Assembly: GCF_017654505.1 (NCBI RefSeq) | Contig: NC_054537.1 | Location: forward strand, 1,141,383 to 1,205,382 | Reading direction: 5' to 3' | Source: Polyodon spathula | Taxonomy: Eukaryota; Chordata; Actinopteri; Acipenseriformes; Polyodontidae | Length of the DNA: 64,000 bases | Part shown: positions 36,337 through 50,300 of the stretch, in pieces | Numbering within the stretch: the first letter of the stretch is position 1 | Layout of the letters: each line of letters begins with the position of its first letter | Made by a program: the position numbers and the translations under genes | The notes under the pieces: generated by a model | What the model was told of the DNA's origin: nothing | Databases searched by the model: none | The model's input: only the letters and a program-made list of their open reading frames with translations

Positions 36337-39300
36337 AATGTATGTATACTCTCTGATTAATGTACTGTATACACTCTGATTAATGTAGTGTATAACTCTG
36401 ATTAATGTACTGTATAGACTCTGATTAATGTACTGTATAGACTCTGATTAATGTACTGTATACACTCTGATTAATGTACTGTGTAGACTCTGATTACAGA
36501 CACTGTATACACTCTGATTAATGTCTGTATACACTCTGATTAATGTACTGTATACACTCTGATTAATGTACTGTATAGACTCTGATTAATGCACTGTATA
36601 CTCTGAGTAATGTACTGTACACTCTGATTAATGTACACTCTGATTAAATACTGTATACACTCTGATTAATGCACTGTATAGACTCTGATTAATGTACTGT
36701 ATACACTCTGATTAATGTACTGTATAGACTCTGATTAATGTACTGTATACACTCTGATTAATGTACTGTATAGACTCTGATTAATGTACTGTATACACTC
36801 TGATTAATGTACTGTATAGACTCTGATTAATGTACTGTATACACTCTGATTAATGTACTGCATACACTCTGATTAATGTACTGTATACACTCTGATTAAT
36901 GTACTGTATACACTCTGATTAATGTACTGTATACACTCTGATTAATGTACTGTATACACTCTGATTAATGTACTGTATAGACTCTGATTAATGTACTGTA
37001 TACACTCTGATTAATGTACTGCATACACTCTGATTAATGTACTGTATACACTCTGATTAATGTACTGTATAGACTCTGATTAATGCACTGTATAGACTCT
37101 GATTAATGTACTGTATACACTCTGATTAATGTACTGTATACACTCTGATTAATGTACTGTATACACTCTGATTAATGTACTGTATAGACTCTGATTAATG
37201 TACTGTATACACTCTGATTAATGTACTGTATAGAATTAATGTACTGTATACACTCTGATTAATGTACTGTATACACTCTGATTAATGTACTGTATACACT
37301 CTGATTAATGTACTGTATAGGACTCTGATTAATGTACTGTATAGACTCTGATTAATGTACTGTATACACTCTGATTAATGTACTGTATACACTCTGATTA
37401 ATGTACTGTATACACTCTGATTAATGTACTGTATACACTCTGATTAATGTACTGTGAATATACACTCTGATTAATGTACTGTATACACTCTGATTAATGT
37501 ACTGTATACACTCTGATTAATGTACTGTATAGACTCTGATTAATGTACTGTATACACTCTGTAATGTACTGTATACACTCTGATTAAACTGTATACTCTG
37601 ATTAATGTACTGTATACACTCTGATTAATGTACTGTATACACTCTGATTACTCTGATTAATTACTGTATACACTCTGATTAATGTACTGTATACACTCTG
37701 ATTAATGTACTGTATACACTCTGATTAATGTACTGTATACACTCTGATTAATGTACTGTATAGACTCTGATTAATGTACTGTATACACTCTGATTAATGT
37801 ACTATATAGACTCTGATTAATGTACTGTATACACTCTGATTAATGTACTGTATAGACTCTGATTAATGTACTGTATACACTCTGATTAATGTACTGTATA
37901 CACTCTGATTAATGTGTGTATACACTCTGATTAATGTACTGTATACACTCTGATTAATGTGATATAGACTCTGATTAATGTACTGTATACACTCTGATTA
38001 ATGTACTGTATACACTCTGATTAATGTACTGTATACACTCTGATTAATGTACTGTATAGACTCTGATTAATGTACTGTATACACTCTGATTAATGTACTG
38101 TATACACTCTGATTAATGTACTGTATACACTCTGATTAATGTACTGTATACACTCTGATTAATGTACTGTGTATAGACTCTGATTAATGTACTGTATACA
38201 CTCTGATTAATGTACTGTATACACTCTGATTAATGTACTGTATACACTCTGATTAATGTACTGTATAGACTCTGATTAATGTACTGTATAGACTCTGACT
38301 GTATAATGTAATGTACTGTATGTACTATATACACTCTGATTAATGTACTGTATACACTCTGATTAATACTACTGTATACACTCTGATTAATGTACTGTAT
38401 ACACTCTGATTAATGTACACTCTGATTAATGTACTGTATACACTCTGATTTAATGTACTGTATACACTCTGATTATGTACTGTATATACACTCTGATTAA
38501 TGTACTGTATAGACTCTGATTAATGTACTGTATACACTCTGATTAATGTACTGTATACACTCTGATTAATGTACTGTATACACTCTGATTAATGTACTCT
38601 ATACACTCTGATTAATGTACTGTATATTAATGTACTCTGATTAATGTACTGTCTGATTAATGTACTGTATACACTCTGATTAATGTACTGTATAGACTCT
38701 GATTAATGTACTGTATACACTCTGATTAATGTACTGATTAATACTGTATACACTCTGATTAATGTACTGTATACACTCTGATTAACTGTATACTGTAGGT
38801 ACTGACTCTGATTAATGTACTGTATACACTCTGATTAATGTATGCTCTATACACTCTGATTCATCCCCAACTCTGATTAATGTACTCATACACTCTGATT
38901 AATGTACTGTATACACTCTGATTAATGTACTGTATACACTCTGATTAATGTACTGTATACACTCTGATTAATGTACTGTATACTCTGCTAATGTACTGTA
39001 TACACTCTGATTAATGTACTGTATAGACTCTGATTAATGTACTGTATACACTCTGATTAATGTACTGTATCCATTGTAAAAGTACTCTGATTAATGTACT
39101 GTATACACTCTGATTAATGTACTGTATACACTCTGATTAATGTACTGTATAGACTCTGATTACTGTATACACTCTGATTAATGTACTGTATACACTCTGA
39201 TTAATGTACTGTATACACTCTGATTAATGTACTGTATACACTCTGATTAATGTACTGTATACACTCTGATTAATGTACTGTATACTGTATAACTCTGATT

Positions 39301-39740
39301 AATGCACTGTATACACTCTGATTAATGTACTGCATACACTCTGATTAATGTACTGCATACACTCTGATTAATGTACTGTATAGACTCTGATTAATGTACT
39401 GTATACACTCTGATTAATGTACTGTATACACTCTGATTAATGTACTGCATACACTCTGATTAATGTACTGTATAGACTCTGATTAATGCACTGTATAGAC
39501 TCTGATTAATGTACTGTATACACTCTGATTAATGTACTGTATACACTCTAGATTAATGTACTGTATACTGACTCTGATTAATGTACTGTATACACTCTGA
39601 TTAATGTACTGTATAGACTCTGATTAATGTACTGTATACACTCTGATTAATGTACTGTATAGACTCTGATTCATATACTGTATACACTCTGATTAATCTA
39701 AGTATAAACTGATTAATGTACTGTATACTGTATGTACTGT
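36337..39740. repeat. 23-bp AT-rich minisatellite, about 3.4 kb
   Basis: The basic unit is 23 bp, built from ACTCTGATTAATGTACTGTA plus a TAC or TAG step, giving alternating GTATAC and GTATAG variants. There are on the order of 145 copies, with many small deletions and fused units from 38290 to 38880. Lack of stop-free frames and high AT argue against coding. Confidence 0.97.
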
Positions 39741-40680
39741 ATGCTTAGGTTTGACGCTTTTTTCTGTATCCCAAAAAATTAATTTATTTCAGATGCAGAA
39801 AATTATTAGCTTGCTCTATTCTCTTACTCATCCCCAACTCTGAAGAGGAATTAATCAAGACTGTAGATCAATAAACAACCTGTTATTCTGCCTCTCCCTG
39901 CCCATCTGCCATTCCTGCTGAAGATACTTCAGGGTACAGGGAGCTGCTATTGCTGTACCTGGGTTACCAGCATTTTGAAGAAGGTTATCACTGAGAGAGA
40001 AACCTGCTCTTATAAGAGCGTTCCATTGTAAAAGTATAGCAGTGTAATAAAACATCAGCACAGGTAAGCATTGTAAAGAATAAAGCATATTGATAACAAA
40101 GACAAACCAGAGTCCACTATGATAAACGCAGAGTATAACCACAGGAAAAACCTAAATAATGTGGTCATTTGTAACTCTGGATACATTTCAAATACGTTTT
40201 TGTTTGAATATTTGACCCAACAGCAATCTAGAACCTGTCAGATACCAGAACTGTCCATCAGTGGAATTTTCCTTGAAAGGCACTTTGAGTTGCCTGGCGT
40301 ACTGCACATGACTAGCTTCTAGATTGTGATATAGGCTGCCTAAGTGTTTCAAATTGAAAATAAATTGGGCGAGAATTATGAAGGTACTCGCACCACAATG
40401 CAAGGTGCACACTTTTAATCATTGTTATTTATTTACTTTTACAAAAATGGTGCAAAATGCACTTAGCTGTAAACACCTTGACAAATAGGCCCCGAGGTGG
40501 CAGCATTCTACATACACTGCCATCTGGTGCTTAAAGTGAGAACTGCTTTAGAAATAATATAACTGGATAACTGACTGCATCTTACAGTGTTAACTGTGCA
40601 GTCTTGAGAAAAAGCGAGCGTTTGTCCCCTTTGTGACGTACAATTGATATAAGAAAAAGTAAGGACCAGTTGGCAGAAAC
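39741..40680. other. Intergenic DNA, no gene seen
   Basis: Unique sequence. The words TCATCCCCAACTCTG (at 39829) and CCATTGTAAAAGTA (at about 40021) also appear inside the neighbouring 23-bp array (about 38861 and 39070), so pieces of this flank were carried into the array. Confidence 0.5.
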
Positions 40681-40904
40681 CTGCAGCACACTGTTAAACA
40701 GTTCAAATGAACAGAATCGTGCAGCACACTGTTATACAGTTCAAATGAACAGAATCGTGCAGCACACTGTTATACAGTTCAAATGAACAGAATCGTGCAG
40801 CACACTGTTATACAGTTCAAATGAACAGAATCGTGCAGCACACTGTTATACAGTTCAAATGAACAGAATCGTGCAGCACACTGTTATACAGTTCAAATGA
40901 ACAG
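40681..40904. repeat. 38-bp minisatellite (6 copies)
   Basis: The unit begins TGCAGCACACTGTTATACAG and repeats six times, nearly identical. Confidence 0.95.
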
Positions 40905-41345
40905 AGAAAAGAGGGAATTGAAAGGGCTTTTTGTATTCATTTACACCAGAGAAGCTCATTTTCCATTATTATTACCTTTTCCTTAAAAACATAAAAACAA
41001 TAACAGGAAGAAAGTTGTGATTAAAAGTGTGTTTGTTTTAATGTTATTATGTTCTAATTTCTCCAGAGAAGAGGCGAACAAGCAGGGTTTGGATGTAAAC
41101 ACTTAGAAGGCGCCTCCGTTGCTTTCCATTGTCTGAAAATAAAATAAAAAGCATTGATGTCAGTCACTTAACAGTATTGATTAGCTTGACATACTTGAAA
41201 TTACTCCACCTTTACCCCCCAAAAACACAAGGACTCTGCTAGAATCCAGCGAGACATGCAAACGCATGAGAACCACACAGTGCAAGTACGATACATCACA
41301 GAGACACGGAGAGGCTGTGTGTGTTCGTCAGGAGAGGCTGTATAT

Positions 41346-43520
41346 AAGAACATAAGAACAAAAGAACATAAGAAAGTTTACAAACGAGAGGAAGCCATTC
41401 GGCCCATCTTGCTCATTTGGTTGTTAGTAGCTTATTGATCCCAGAATCTCATCAAGCAGCTTCTTGAAGGATCCCAGGGTGTCAGCTTCAACAACATTAC
41501 TGGGGAGTTGATTCCAGACCCTCACAATTCTCTGTGTAAAAAAGTGCCTCCTATTTTCTGTTCTGAATGCCCCTTTGTCTAAACTCCATTTGTGACCCCT
41601 GGTCCTTGTTTGTTTTTGCAGGCCGAAAAAGTCCCTTGGGTCGACACTGTCAATACCTTTTAGAATTTTGAATGCTTGAATTAGGTCGCCACGTAGTCTT
41701 CTTTGTTTAAGACTGAACAGATTCAATTCTTTTAGCCTGTCTGCATATGACATGCCTTTTAAGCCCGGAAAAATTCTGGTCGCTCTTCTTTGCACTCTTT
41801 CTAGAGCAGCAATATCTTTTTTATAGCGAGGTGACCAGAACTGCACACAATATTCAAGATGAGGTCTTACTAGTGCATTGTACAGTTTTAACATTACTTC
41901 CCTTGATTTAAATTCAACACTTTTCACAATATATCCAAGCATCTTGTTGGCCTTTTTTATAGCTTCCCCACATTGTCTAGATGAAGACATTTCTGAGTCA
42001 ACAAAAACTCCTAGGTCTTTTTCATAGATTCCTTCTCCAATTTCAGTATCTCCCATATGATATTTATAATGTACATTTTTATTTCCTGCGTGCAGTACCT
42101 TACACTTTTCTCTATTAAATGTCATTTGCCATGTGTCTGCCCAGTTCTGAATCTTGTCTAGATCATTTTGAATGACCTTTGCTGCTGCAACAGTGTTTGC
42201 CACTCCTCCTACTTTTGTGTCGTCTGCAAATTTAACAAGTTTGCTTACTATACCAGAATCTAAATCATTAATGTAGATTAGGAATAGCAGAGGACCTAAT
42301 ACTGATCCCTGTGGTACACCGTAGGTTACCACACTCCATTCTGAGGTTTCTCCTCTAATCAGTACTTTCTGTTTTCTACATGTTAACCACTCCCTAATCC
42401 ATGTACATGTGTTTCCTTGAATCCCAACTGCGTTCAGTTTGAGAATTAATCTTTTGTGCGGGACTTTGTCAAAAGCTTTCTGGAAATCTAAATAAACCAT
42501 GTCATATGCTTTGCAATTATCCATTATCGATGTTGCATCCTCAAAAAAATCAAGCAAGTTAGTTAGACACGATCTCCCTTTCCTAAAACCATGTTGACTG
42601 TCTCCCAGGACCCTGTTACCATATAGGTAATTTTCCATTTTGGATCTTATTATAGTTTCCATAAGTTTGCATATAATAGAAGTCAGGCTTACTGGTCTGT
42701 AGTTACCTGGTTCAGTTTTGTTTCCCTTTTTGTGGATCGGTATTACGTTTGCAATTTTCCAGTCTGTCGGTACCACCCCTGTGTCAAGAGACTGCTGCAT
42801 GATCTTGGTTAGCGGTTTGTAAATTACTTCTTTCATTTCTTTGAGTACTACTGGGAGGATCTCATCCGGCCCAGGGGATTTGTTTATTTTAAGAGCTCCT
42901 AGTCCCTTTAACACTTCTGCCTCAGTTATGCTAAAGTTATTTAAAACTGGATAGGAACTGGATGACATGTGGGGCATGTTGTCAGTATCTTCCTTTGTAA
43001 AAACTTGTGAAAAGTAATCATTTAACATATTTGCTATTTTTTTTTCTTCCTCTACAATTTTGCCATTTGTATCTCTTAAACATTTAATCTCCTCTTTGAA
43101 TGTTCTCTTGCTGTTGTAATATTGGAAAAACATTTTGGAATTGGTTTTAGCTCCCTTAGCAATGTTCATTTCTATTTCTCTCTTGGCCTTTCTAACTTCC
43201 TTTTTGACTTGCGTTTGCAGTTCCGTGTACTCTTTCTGCGTACTTTCTTTTCGGTCCTTTTTTAATGCTCTGTAAAGTGCCTTTTTTCGCTGAATATTTT
43301 TTTTAATTGATCTATTAAACCATTTTGGCAATTTAGTTTTACATTTAGATTTGTCTACTTTAGGGATGTAATTGTTTTGCGCCTCTAGTACTACATTTTT
43401 GAAGAACAACCATCCTTCTTCTGTGGGTGTTTTCTCTATTTTACTTCAATCTACTTCTGTAAGTCTCTGTTTCATACCTTCATAGTTTGCTTTTCTAAAA
43501 TTGTAAACCTTAGCAATACA
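41346..43520 (-). mobile_element. 5'-truncated LINE with reverse transcriptase (CR1/L2/jockey-type)
   Basis: The reverse transcriptase frame runs 43409 to 41424 (661 residues). Conserved blocks are F-Q-K-A-F-D-K-V-P-H (palm), G-V-P-Q-G-S-V-L-G-P-L-L-F and the catalytic F-A-D-D-T, then the thumb/C-terminal blocks H-L-E-Y-C-V-Q-F-W-S-P and R-G-D-L-I-Q-A-F-K-I-L. Upstream, the same frame continues through a stop at about 43446-43448 (D-stop-S-K-I-E-K, where I would expect Trp) into N-F-R-K-A-N-Y-E-G near 43500, where the element breaks off next to ATTG repeats. The 3' end has short ATAAGAACATAAGAAC repeats (41346-41370), like the microsatellite tails of CR1/L2-type elements. With apparently a single stop, the copy is young but lacks the endonuclease. 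Confidence 0.88.
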
Positions 43521-44055
43521 GATAGATTGATTGATTGATTGATGTACACCTTGTGTGATCCTTGCATCATCGCTGCCTAACCCTGGCATTGTGTGTGCAA
43601 GGCAGGCATCCCTCCTTATCCTCATTTCATCCTGGCACAGATCCTGCTTTAAACTTGCATTTATGGTCTTGCTTGACCCTAGCATGACCTCCAAGGGAAC
43701 TCCCAATATCAGCAATGGGTGAATTCCTTGCTTCCTAGCTGGATCATTTAAACAGTTTGATATTTATAGACTGTTGTTAATGAATATAGCAACAGTCCAG
43801 CAGTTTATAAATGTCAAACAGCATTTCATTAATAACAAGGTTCTGAATAACTAGCATTAAAGCTCAGTGACCCGGGTCAGGCGTCTGTTGTAGTGTCATA
43901 TACATGAAACACACAGTTTAGAGCACACGCTATATACATACTGCACTGCATGTTTTAATACGGACAGAATAAACCCTTATGCGGAAAAAGAGGCCAGACA
44001 TATTACATATTTACATTTTGGATAATGTATATTTATTGGGAAGTATAATAACTCC

Positions 44056-44128
<73 letters not shown>

Positions 44129-44311
44129 TAAATAATTAAATTTTGATTTAAAATAGGTTAAACCAATTATAGTTATTGCCGCTAAGGTAAGGTGTTTATA
44201 ATGAAGTAGTTGTGGCCTCCAGCCACCAGGTGGTACTAAAACAGCAGTTGTAGCTGAGCTCCCTCCTAGACTTGAGCCCTACGCATTAGAAGAGGCTATT
44301 TAGTGATCTTG
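43521..44311. other. Spacer between LINE and elastase gene
   Basis: It holds ATTG repeats at about 43523-43543 and an (AT)n microsatellite at about 44058-44121. No gene was recognised. Confidence 0.5.
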
Positions 44312-44317
44312 TTTATT
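44312..44317 (-). terminator. Polyadenylation signal for the elastase gene
   Basis: AATAAA on the - strand (TTTATT on +), starting about 9 bases beyond the stop codon that ends the last readable coding exon (stop at 44326-44328). The very short 3' UTR this implies is typical of pancreatic protease mRNAs. Confidence 0.55.
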
Positions 44318-44325
44318 GAGTTTGT

Positions 44326-47300
44326 TTAAACATATTGTAGTATTTTTAATGTGTTTAATAGGTATGAATGGGCATTAACTGCATGATAACAGCGGATACT
44401 TACTCCCCAGATCCAGTCAATGTAGTCTGAGACCCGAGTGAATACCGTTGGCTTCCTGTAGGTGTTACAGATGACGGGGCCAAAGCTTGCAATGCCATGG
44501 ACTTGCCACACTCCCTCAACCAGACAGCTCAGCGGACCTCCGGAGTCTCCCTGAGTGAGGAGAGGTAGAAGGGAACGCTGGGAAACAGGTACAGCTGCTC
44601 GCTCCACAGTTTAACACAGATATTCCACAAGCAGCCTGTACTGTCTTCGTTGCAATTATTTTGATGAAAGGGAACGTGTGTGAGCATTGCATGTGACATG
44701 GCATGGTCGTTTTTATTTCTCCTGGAGGTATTAAAACACGGGCATGTTCACTTTGTGTGGAGACAGCCTGTGTAAATGAGATAGAGGGAGTATCTGGGAC
44801 TGGTCAGTGTAAGCAGTCTTTCATTTCCTCACACAGTCAGAACACAGCCTGTGTAAATGAGATAGAGGGAGTATCTGGGACTGGTCAGTGTAAGCAGTCT
44901 TTCATTTCCTCACACAGTCAGAACACAGCCTGTGTAAATGAGATAGAGGGAGTATCTGGGACTGGTCAGTGTAAGCAGTCTTTCATTTCCTCACACAGTC
45001 AGAACACAGCCTATGTAAATAAGATAGAGGGAGTATCTGGGACTGGTCAGTGTAAGCATTTACACTGACCAGTCTTTCATTTCCTCACCTGACACCCGGC
45101 CAGACTTCCGTCCCCCCCGGCACAGATCACTTTGTCACTGGAGTAGAAGTCCCAGTATTCCCGAGTGGAGCAGGTCAGGGTGTCAATCACAGGGAGGAGG
45201 GCCTGGAGCAGCACCGGAGAGGCCTCCCCTCCACCTGGGGAACAAGAGTGAGCAGCCTGTTAGAATGCTGGAGCTGTGACAATGAGCTCATCGATCATTC
45301 ATGCATTGACTCATCACCCTGTGTAACAGGAATGAGCAGGCTGTTAGAATACTGGAGCTGTGACAATGAGCTCATCGATCATTCATGCATTGACTCATCA
45401 CCCTGTGTAACAGGAATGAGCAGGCTGTTAGAATACTGGAGCTGTGACAATGAGCTCATCGATCATTCATGCATTGACTCATCACCCTGTGTAACAGGAA
45501 TGAGCAGGCTGTTAGAATACTGGAGCTGTGACAATGAGCTCATCGATCATTCATGCATCGACTCATCACCCTGTGTAACAGGAATGAGCAGGCTGTTAGA
45601 ATACTGGAGCTGTGACAATGAGCTCATCGATCATTCATGCATTGACTCATCACCCTGTGTAACAGGAATGAGCAGGCTGTTAGAATACTGGAGCTGTGAC
45701 AATGAGCTCATCGATCATTCATGCATCGACTCATCACCCTGTGTAACAGGAATGAAAAGCTGTGTCATGCAGGTGAGATGTGATTGCTTTTCCCAGTACA
45801 CCACCTCCCCTACTCCAGTTCCAGTCCTGACAAGGATGGCTATCAGACTCATTCATACCCTTACCTTCCCTCTCTCTCAAAGCATGGCCACAAATTCACG
45901 ATGCATTCTGACTGAATATCACAGGTATAACACCTGAATATCTCATGCACTTCTGGAATCATTCCTTTTCAATTCAACCATAATTCATGTAGAATTAATG
46001 ACCCAAATTCATTCCATGTTCCTTTGTAACAAATTATATTGCTCTCATGTATGAGACATGATGCGTTCATGCCTGAATCAACAGCTCCCAGAGCACTAAC
46101 ACTTCTCCCAACCCCCTGGTGGCGAGTGAGAGGGTTTCAATTAACGAAGAATAAACAGAGAATTCATTAGGAACGGGTGGAGGGGAACGGGGAACCAAAA
46201 TGTTTTAAAACCCTGATGAATGAACAGGGCTGAATTGAAAATGAATTGCTTTAGGACTCAGAGAAGGTGCAGAAGATGTGTTATTCCTGTGGGATATGTT
46301 GGTGAGTGTGATGCAAAGCGCCCGTACTCTCTGTGAGGCCCCAGCCAGTGATGTAACATGGGAAGCCGCTGGGCAGGATATCTCCGGGGCGGGGTAACAC
46401 TGCAATCTTTACAGTGCCACTGTCAAACGCAGGCCTCTCCAGGTGAAGCAGGGCAATGTCGAACCTAAAAACAAATATATTGTTTAGGAAAGATTTACAT
46501 GAAGGGTCTTTAACTACTGTATACTTATAGTAGTCATATAGTAAATCCATGTGGACTTATATAGTAGTCATATAGTAAATCCATGTAGACACATCATTGC
46601 AATGGTATTACAATGTATTGTGTTAATCTTTTTGTAGCACAATTGTATCAGAAAAGGGTTAGGGTTAGGGTTAGAGGGGTAAGGGTTAGGGTTAGGGTTA
46701 GAGGGGTAAGGGTTAGGGTTAGGGTTAGGGGGTAAGGGTTAGGGTTAGGGTTTGGTTTATATCATGCAAAATAAATGTACACATTAAGTACATTGTAACT
46801 GTGCATAATAGCATTGTATTGATGTATAAGTACACATGGATTTACTAAGTAACTGTGATGAAAACACACAGTAATTAGAGACACCTAAAAATGTTACTAT
46901 TCCCAAAAAACTATTCCCAATAAATGGAACAGTTTAACATTAGTCGTCAGTTAACATTTCGAAAGGTCGGTGTGTGACTCACCCTTTATCTAAAGCGCCA
47001 GTCCATTGCTGGTGTATGATGACCTTATCCACAGCCCTGTGGTACTCAGTTCCTTCATTCTCAAACAGGTTGTGCTCACCTAGAGCCACTCGATAAATAG
47101 CACCATCATCACTAGAAAAGCAGACCACAGTCCATTCACAAGGGATCGGCTGTCTTAAACACTGCTGCATGCTTGCATTTATTCAGTGAGATATGCACGA
47201 GGATACAGTAAACCAAGAAAGAAAGAAAGACATCTGCTGCTCCTATCAATTCATGTTTATACATGTAGGATTAAGGCTAGCACTGGGGTTCAATTGAAAT

Positions 47301-50300
47301 GATAGAAAGAAAGAAACAGACTTACACAGCCATTTGCAAAGCTTTGTGAGTATGCTATACGTGTTACAGCTCTGGGCTCTGTTGAGAGTCCTGTATACTG
47401 TTATGTGAGTATGCTATAGGTGTTACAGCACTGGGCTCTGCTGAGAGTCCTGTATACTGTTATGTGAGTATGCTATAGGTGTTACAGCACTGGGCTCTGT
47501 TGAGAGTCCTGTATACTGTTATGTGAGTATGCTATAGGTGTTACAGCACTGGGCTCTGCTGAGAGTCCTGTATACTGTTATGTGAGTATGCTATAGGTGT
47601 TACAGCACTGGGCTCTGTTGAGAGTCCTGTATACTGTTATGTGAGTATGCTATAGGTGTTAAAGCACAGGGCTCTGTTGAGAGTCTTGTATACTGTTATG
47701 TGAGTATGCTATAGGTATTACAGCACTGGGCTCTGCTGAGCGTCCTGTATACTGTTATGTGAGTATGCTATAGGTGTTACAGCACTGGGCTCTGTTGAGA
47801 GTCCTGTATACTGTTATGTGAGTATGCTATAGGTGTTACAGCACTGGGCTCTGTTGAGAGTCTTGTATACTGTTATGTGAGTATGCTATAGGTATTACAG
47901 CACTGGGCTCTGCTGAGAGTCCTGTATACTGTTATGTGAGTATGCTATAGGTGTTACAGCACTGGGCTCTGCTGAGAGTCCTGTATACTGTTATGTGAGT
48001 ATGCTATAGGTGTTACAGCACTGGGCTCTGTTGAGAGTCCTGTATACTGTTATGTGAGTATGCTATAGGTATTACAGCACTGGGCTCTGCTGAGAGTCCT
48101 GTATACTGTTATGTGAGTATGCTATAGGTGTTACAGCACTGGGCTCTGTTGAGAGTCCTGTATACTGTTATGTGAGTATGCTATAGGTGTTACAGCACTG
48201 GGCTCTGCTGAGAGTCCTGTATACTGTTATGTGAGTATGCTATAGGTGTTACAGCACTGGGCTCTGCTGAGAGTCCTGTATACTGTTATGTGAGTATGCT
48301 ATAGGTATTACAGCACTGGGCTCTGCTGAGAGTCCTGTATACTGTTATGTGAGTATGCTATAGGTGTTACAGCACTGGGCTCTGTTGAGAGTCCTGTATA
48401 CTGTTATGTGAGTATGCTATAGGTGTTACAGCACTGGGCTCTGCTGAGAGTCCTGTATACTGTTATGTGAGTATGCTATAGGTGTTACAGCACTGGGCTC
48501 TGTTGAGAGTCCTGTATACTGTTATGTGAGTATGCTATAGGTGTTACAGCACTGGGCTCTGCTGAGAGTCCTGTATACTGTTATGTGAGTATGCTATAGG
48601 TGTTACAGCACTGGGCTCTGCTGAGAGTCCTGTATACTGTTATGTGAGTATGCTATAGGTGTTACAGCACTGGGCTCTGCTGAGAGTCCTGTATACTGTT
48701 ATGTGAGTATGCTATAGGTGTTACAGCACTGGGCTCTGTTGAGAGTCCTGTATACTGTTATGTGAGTATGCTATAGGTGTTACAGCACTGGGCTCTGTTG
48801 AGAGTCCTGTATACTGTTATGTGAGTATGCTATAGGTGTTACAGCACTGGGCTCTGCTGAGAGTCCTGTATACTGTTATGTGAGTATGCTATAGGTGTTA
48901 CAGCACTGGGCTCTGTTGAGAGTCCTGTATACTGTTATGTGAGTATGCTATAGGTGTTACAGCACTGGGCTCTGCTGAGAGTCCTGTATACTGTTATGTG
49001 AGTATGCTATAGGTGTTACAGCACTGGGCTCTGCTGAGAGTCCTGTATACTGTTATGTGAGTATGCTATAGGTGTTACAGCACTGGGCTCTGCTGAGAGT
49101 CCTGTATACTGTTATGTGAGTATGCTATAGGTGTTACAGCACTGGGCTCTGCTGAGAGTCCTGTATACTGTTATGTGAGTATGCTATAGGTGTTACAGCA
49201 CTGGGCTCTGCTGAGAGTCCTGTATACTGTTATGTGAGTATGCTATAGGTGTTACAGCACTGGGCTCTGCTGAGAGTCCTGTATACTGTTATGTGAGTAT
49301 GCTATAGGTGTTACAGCACTGGGCTCTGTTGAGAGTCCTGTATACTGTTATGTGAGTATGCTATAGGTGTTACAGCACTGGGCTCTGCTGAGAGTCCTGT
49401 ATACTGTTATGTGAGTATGCTATAGGTGTTACAGCACTGGGCTCTGCTGAGAGTCCTGTATACTGTTATGTGAGTATGCTATAGGTGTTACAGCACTGGG
49501 CTCTGCTGAGAGTCCTGTATACTGTTATGTGAGTATGCTATAGGTATTACAGCACTGGGCTCTGCTGAGAGTCCTGTATACTGTTATGTGAGTATGCTAT
49601 AGGTGTTACAGCACTGGGCTCTGTTGAGAGTCCTGTATACTGTTATGTGAGTATGCTATAGGTGTTACAGCACTGGGCTCTGCTGAGAGTCCTGTATACT
49701 GTTATGTGAGTATGCTATAGGTATTACAGCACTGGGCTCTGCTGAGAGTCCTGTATACTGTTATGTGAGTATGCTATAGGTGTTACAGCACTGGGCTCTG
49801 CTGAGAGTCCTGTATACTGTTATGTGAGTATGCTATAGGTGTTACAGCACTGGGCTCTGCTGAGAGTCCTGTATACTGTTATGTGAGTATGCTATAGGTG
49901 TTACAGCACTGGGCTCTGTTGAGAGTCCTGTATACTGTTATGTGAGTATGCTATAGGTGTTACAGCACTGGGCTCTGCTGAGAGTCCTGTATACTGTTAT
50001 GTGAGTATGCTATAGGTATTACAGCACTGGGCTCTGCTGAGAGTCCTGTATACTGTTATGTGAGTATGCTATAGGTGTTACAGCACTGGGCTCTGCTGAG
50101 AGTCCTGTATACTGTTATGTGAGTATGCTATAGGTGTTACAGCACTGGGCTCTGTTGAGAGTCCTGTATACTGTTATGTGAGTATGCTATAGGTGTTACA
50201 GCACTGGGCTCTGTTGAGAGTCCTGTATACTGTTATGTGAGTATGCTATAGGTGTTACAGCACTGGGCTCTGTTGAGAGTCCTGTATACTGTTATGTGAG

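Noticed and set aside
44380..44404. A terminal elastase exon starting after CATGCAG about 25 bp beyond the donor at 44403
   Set aside because: An intron of about 25 bp is far too short for vertebrate splicing; the C-terminus is left unresolved.
45248..45937. 229-codon + strand frame of 28-residue repeats
   Set aside because: It lies antisense in elastase intron 5 and reflects an 84-bp repeat unit without stops.
46281..47170. Short separate - strand frames (63-90 codons) as small genes
   Set aside because: They are exons 4 and 5 of the elastase with intron read-through.
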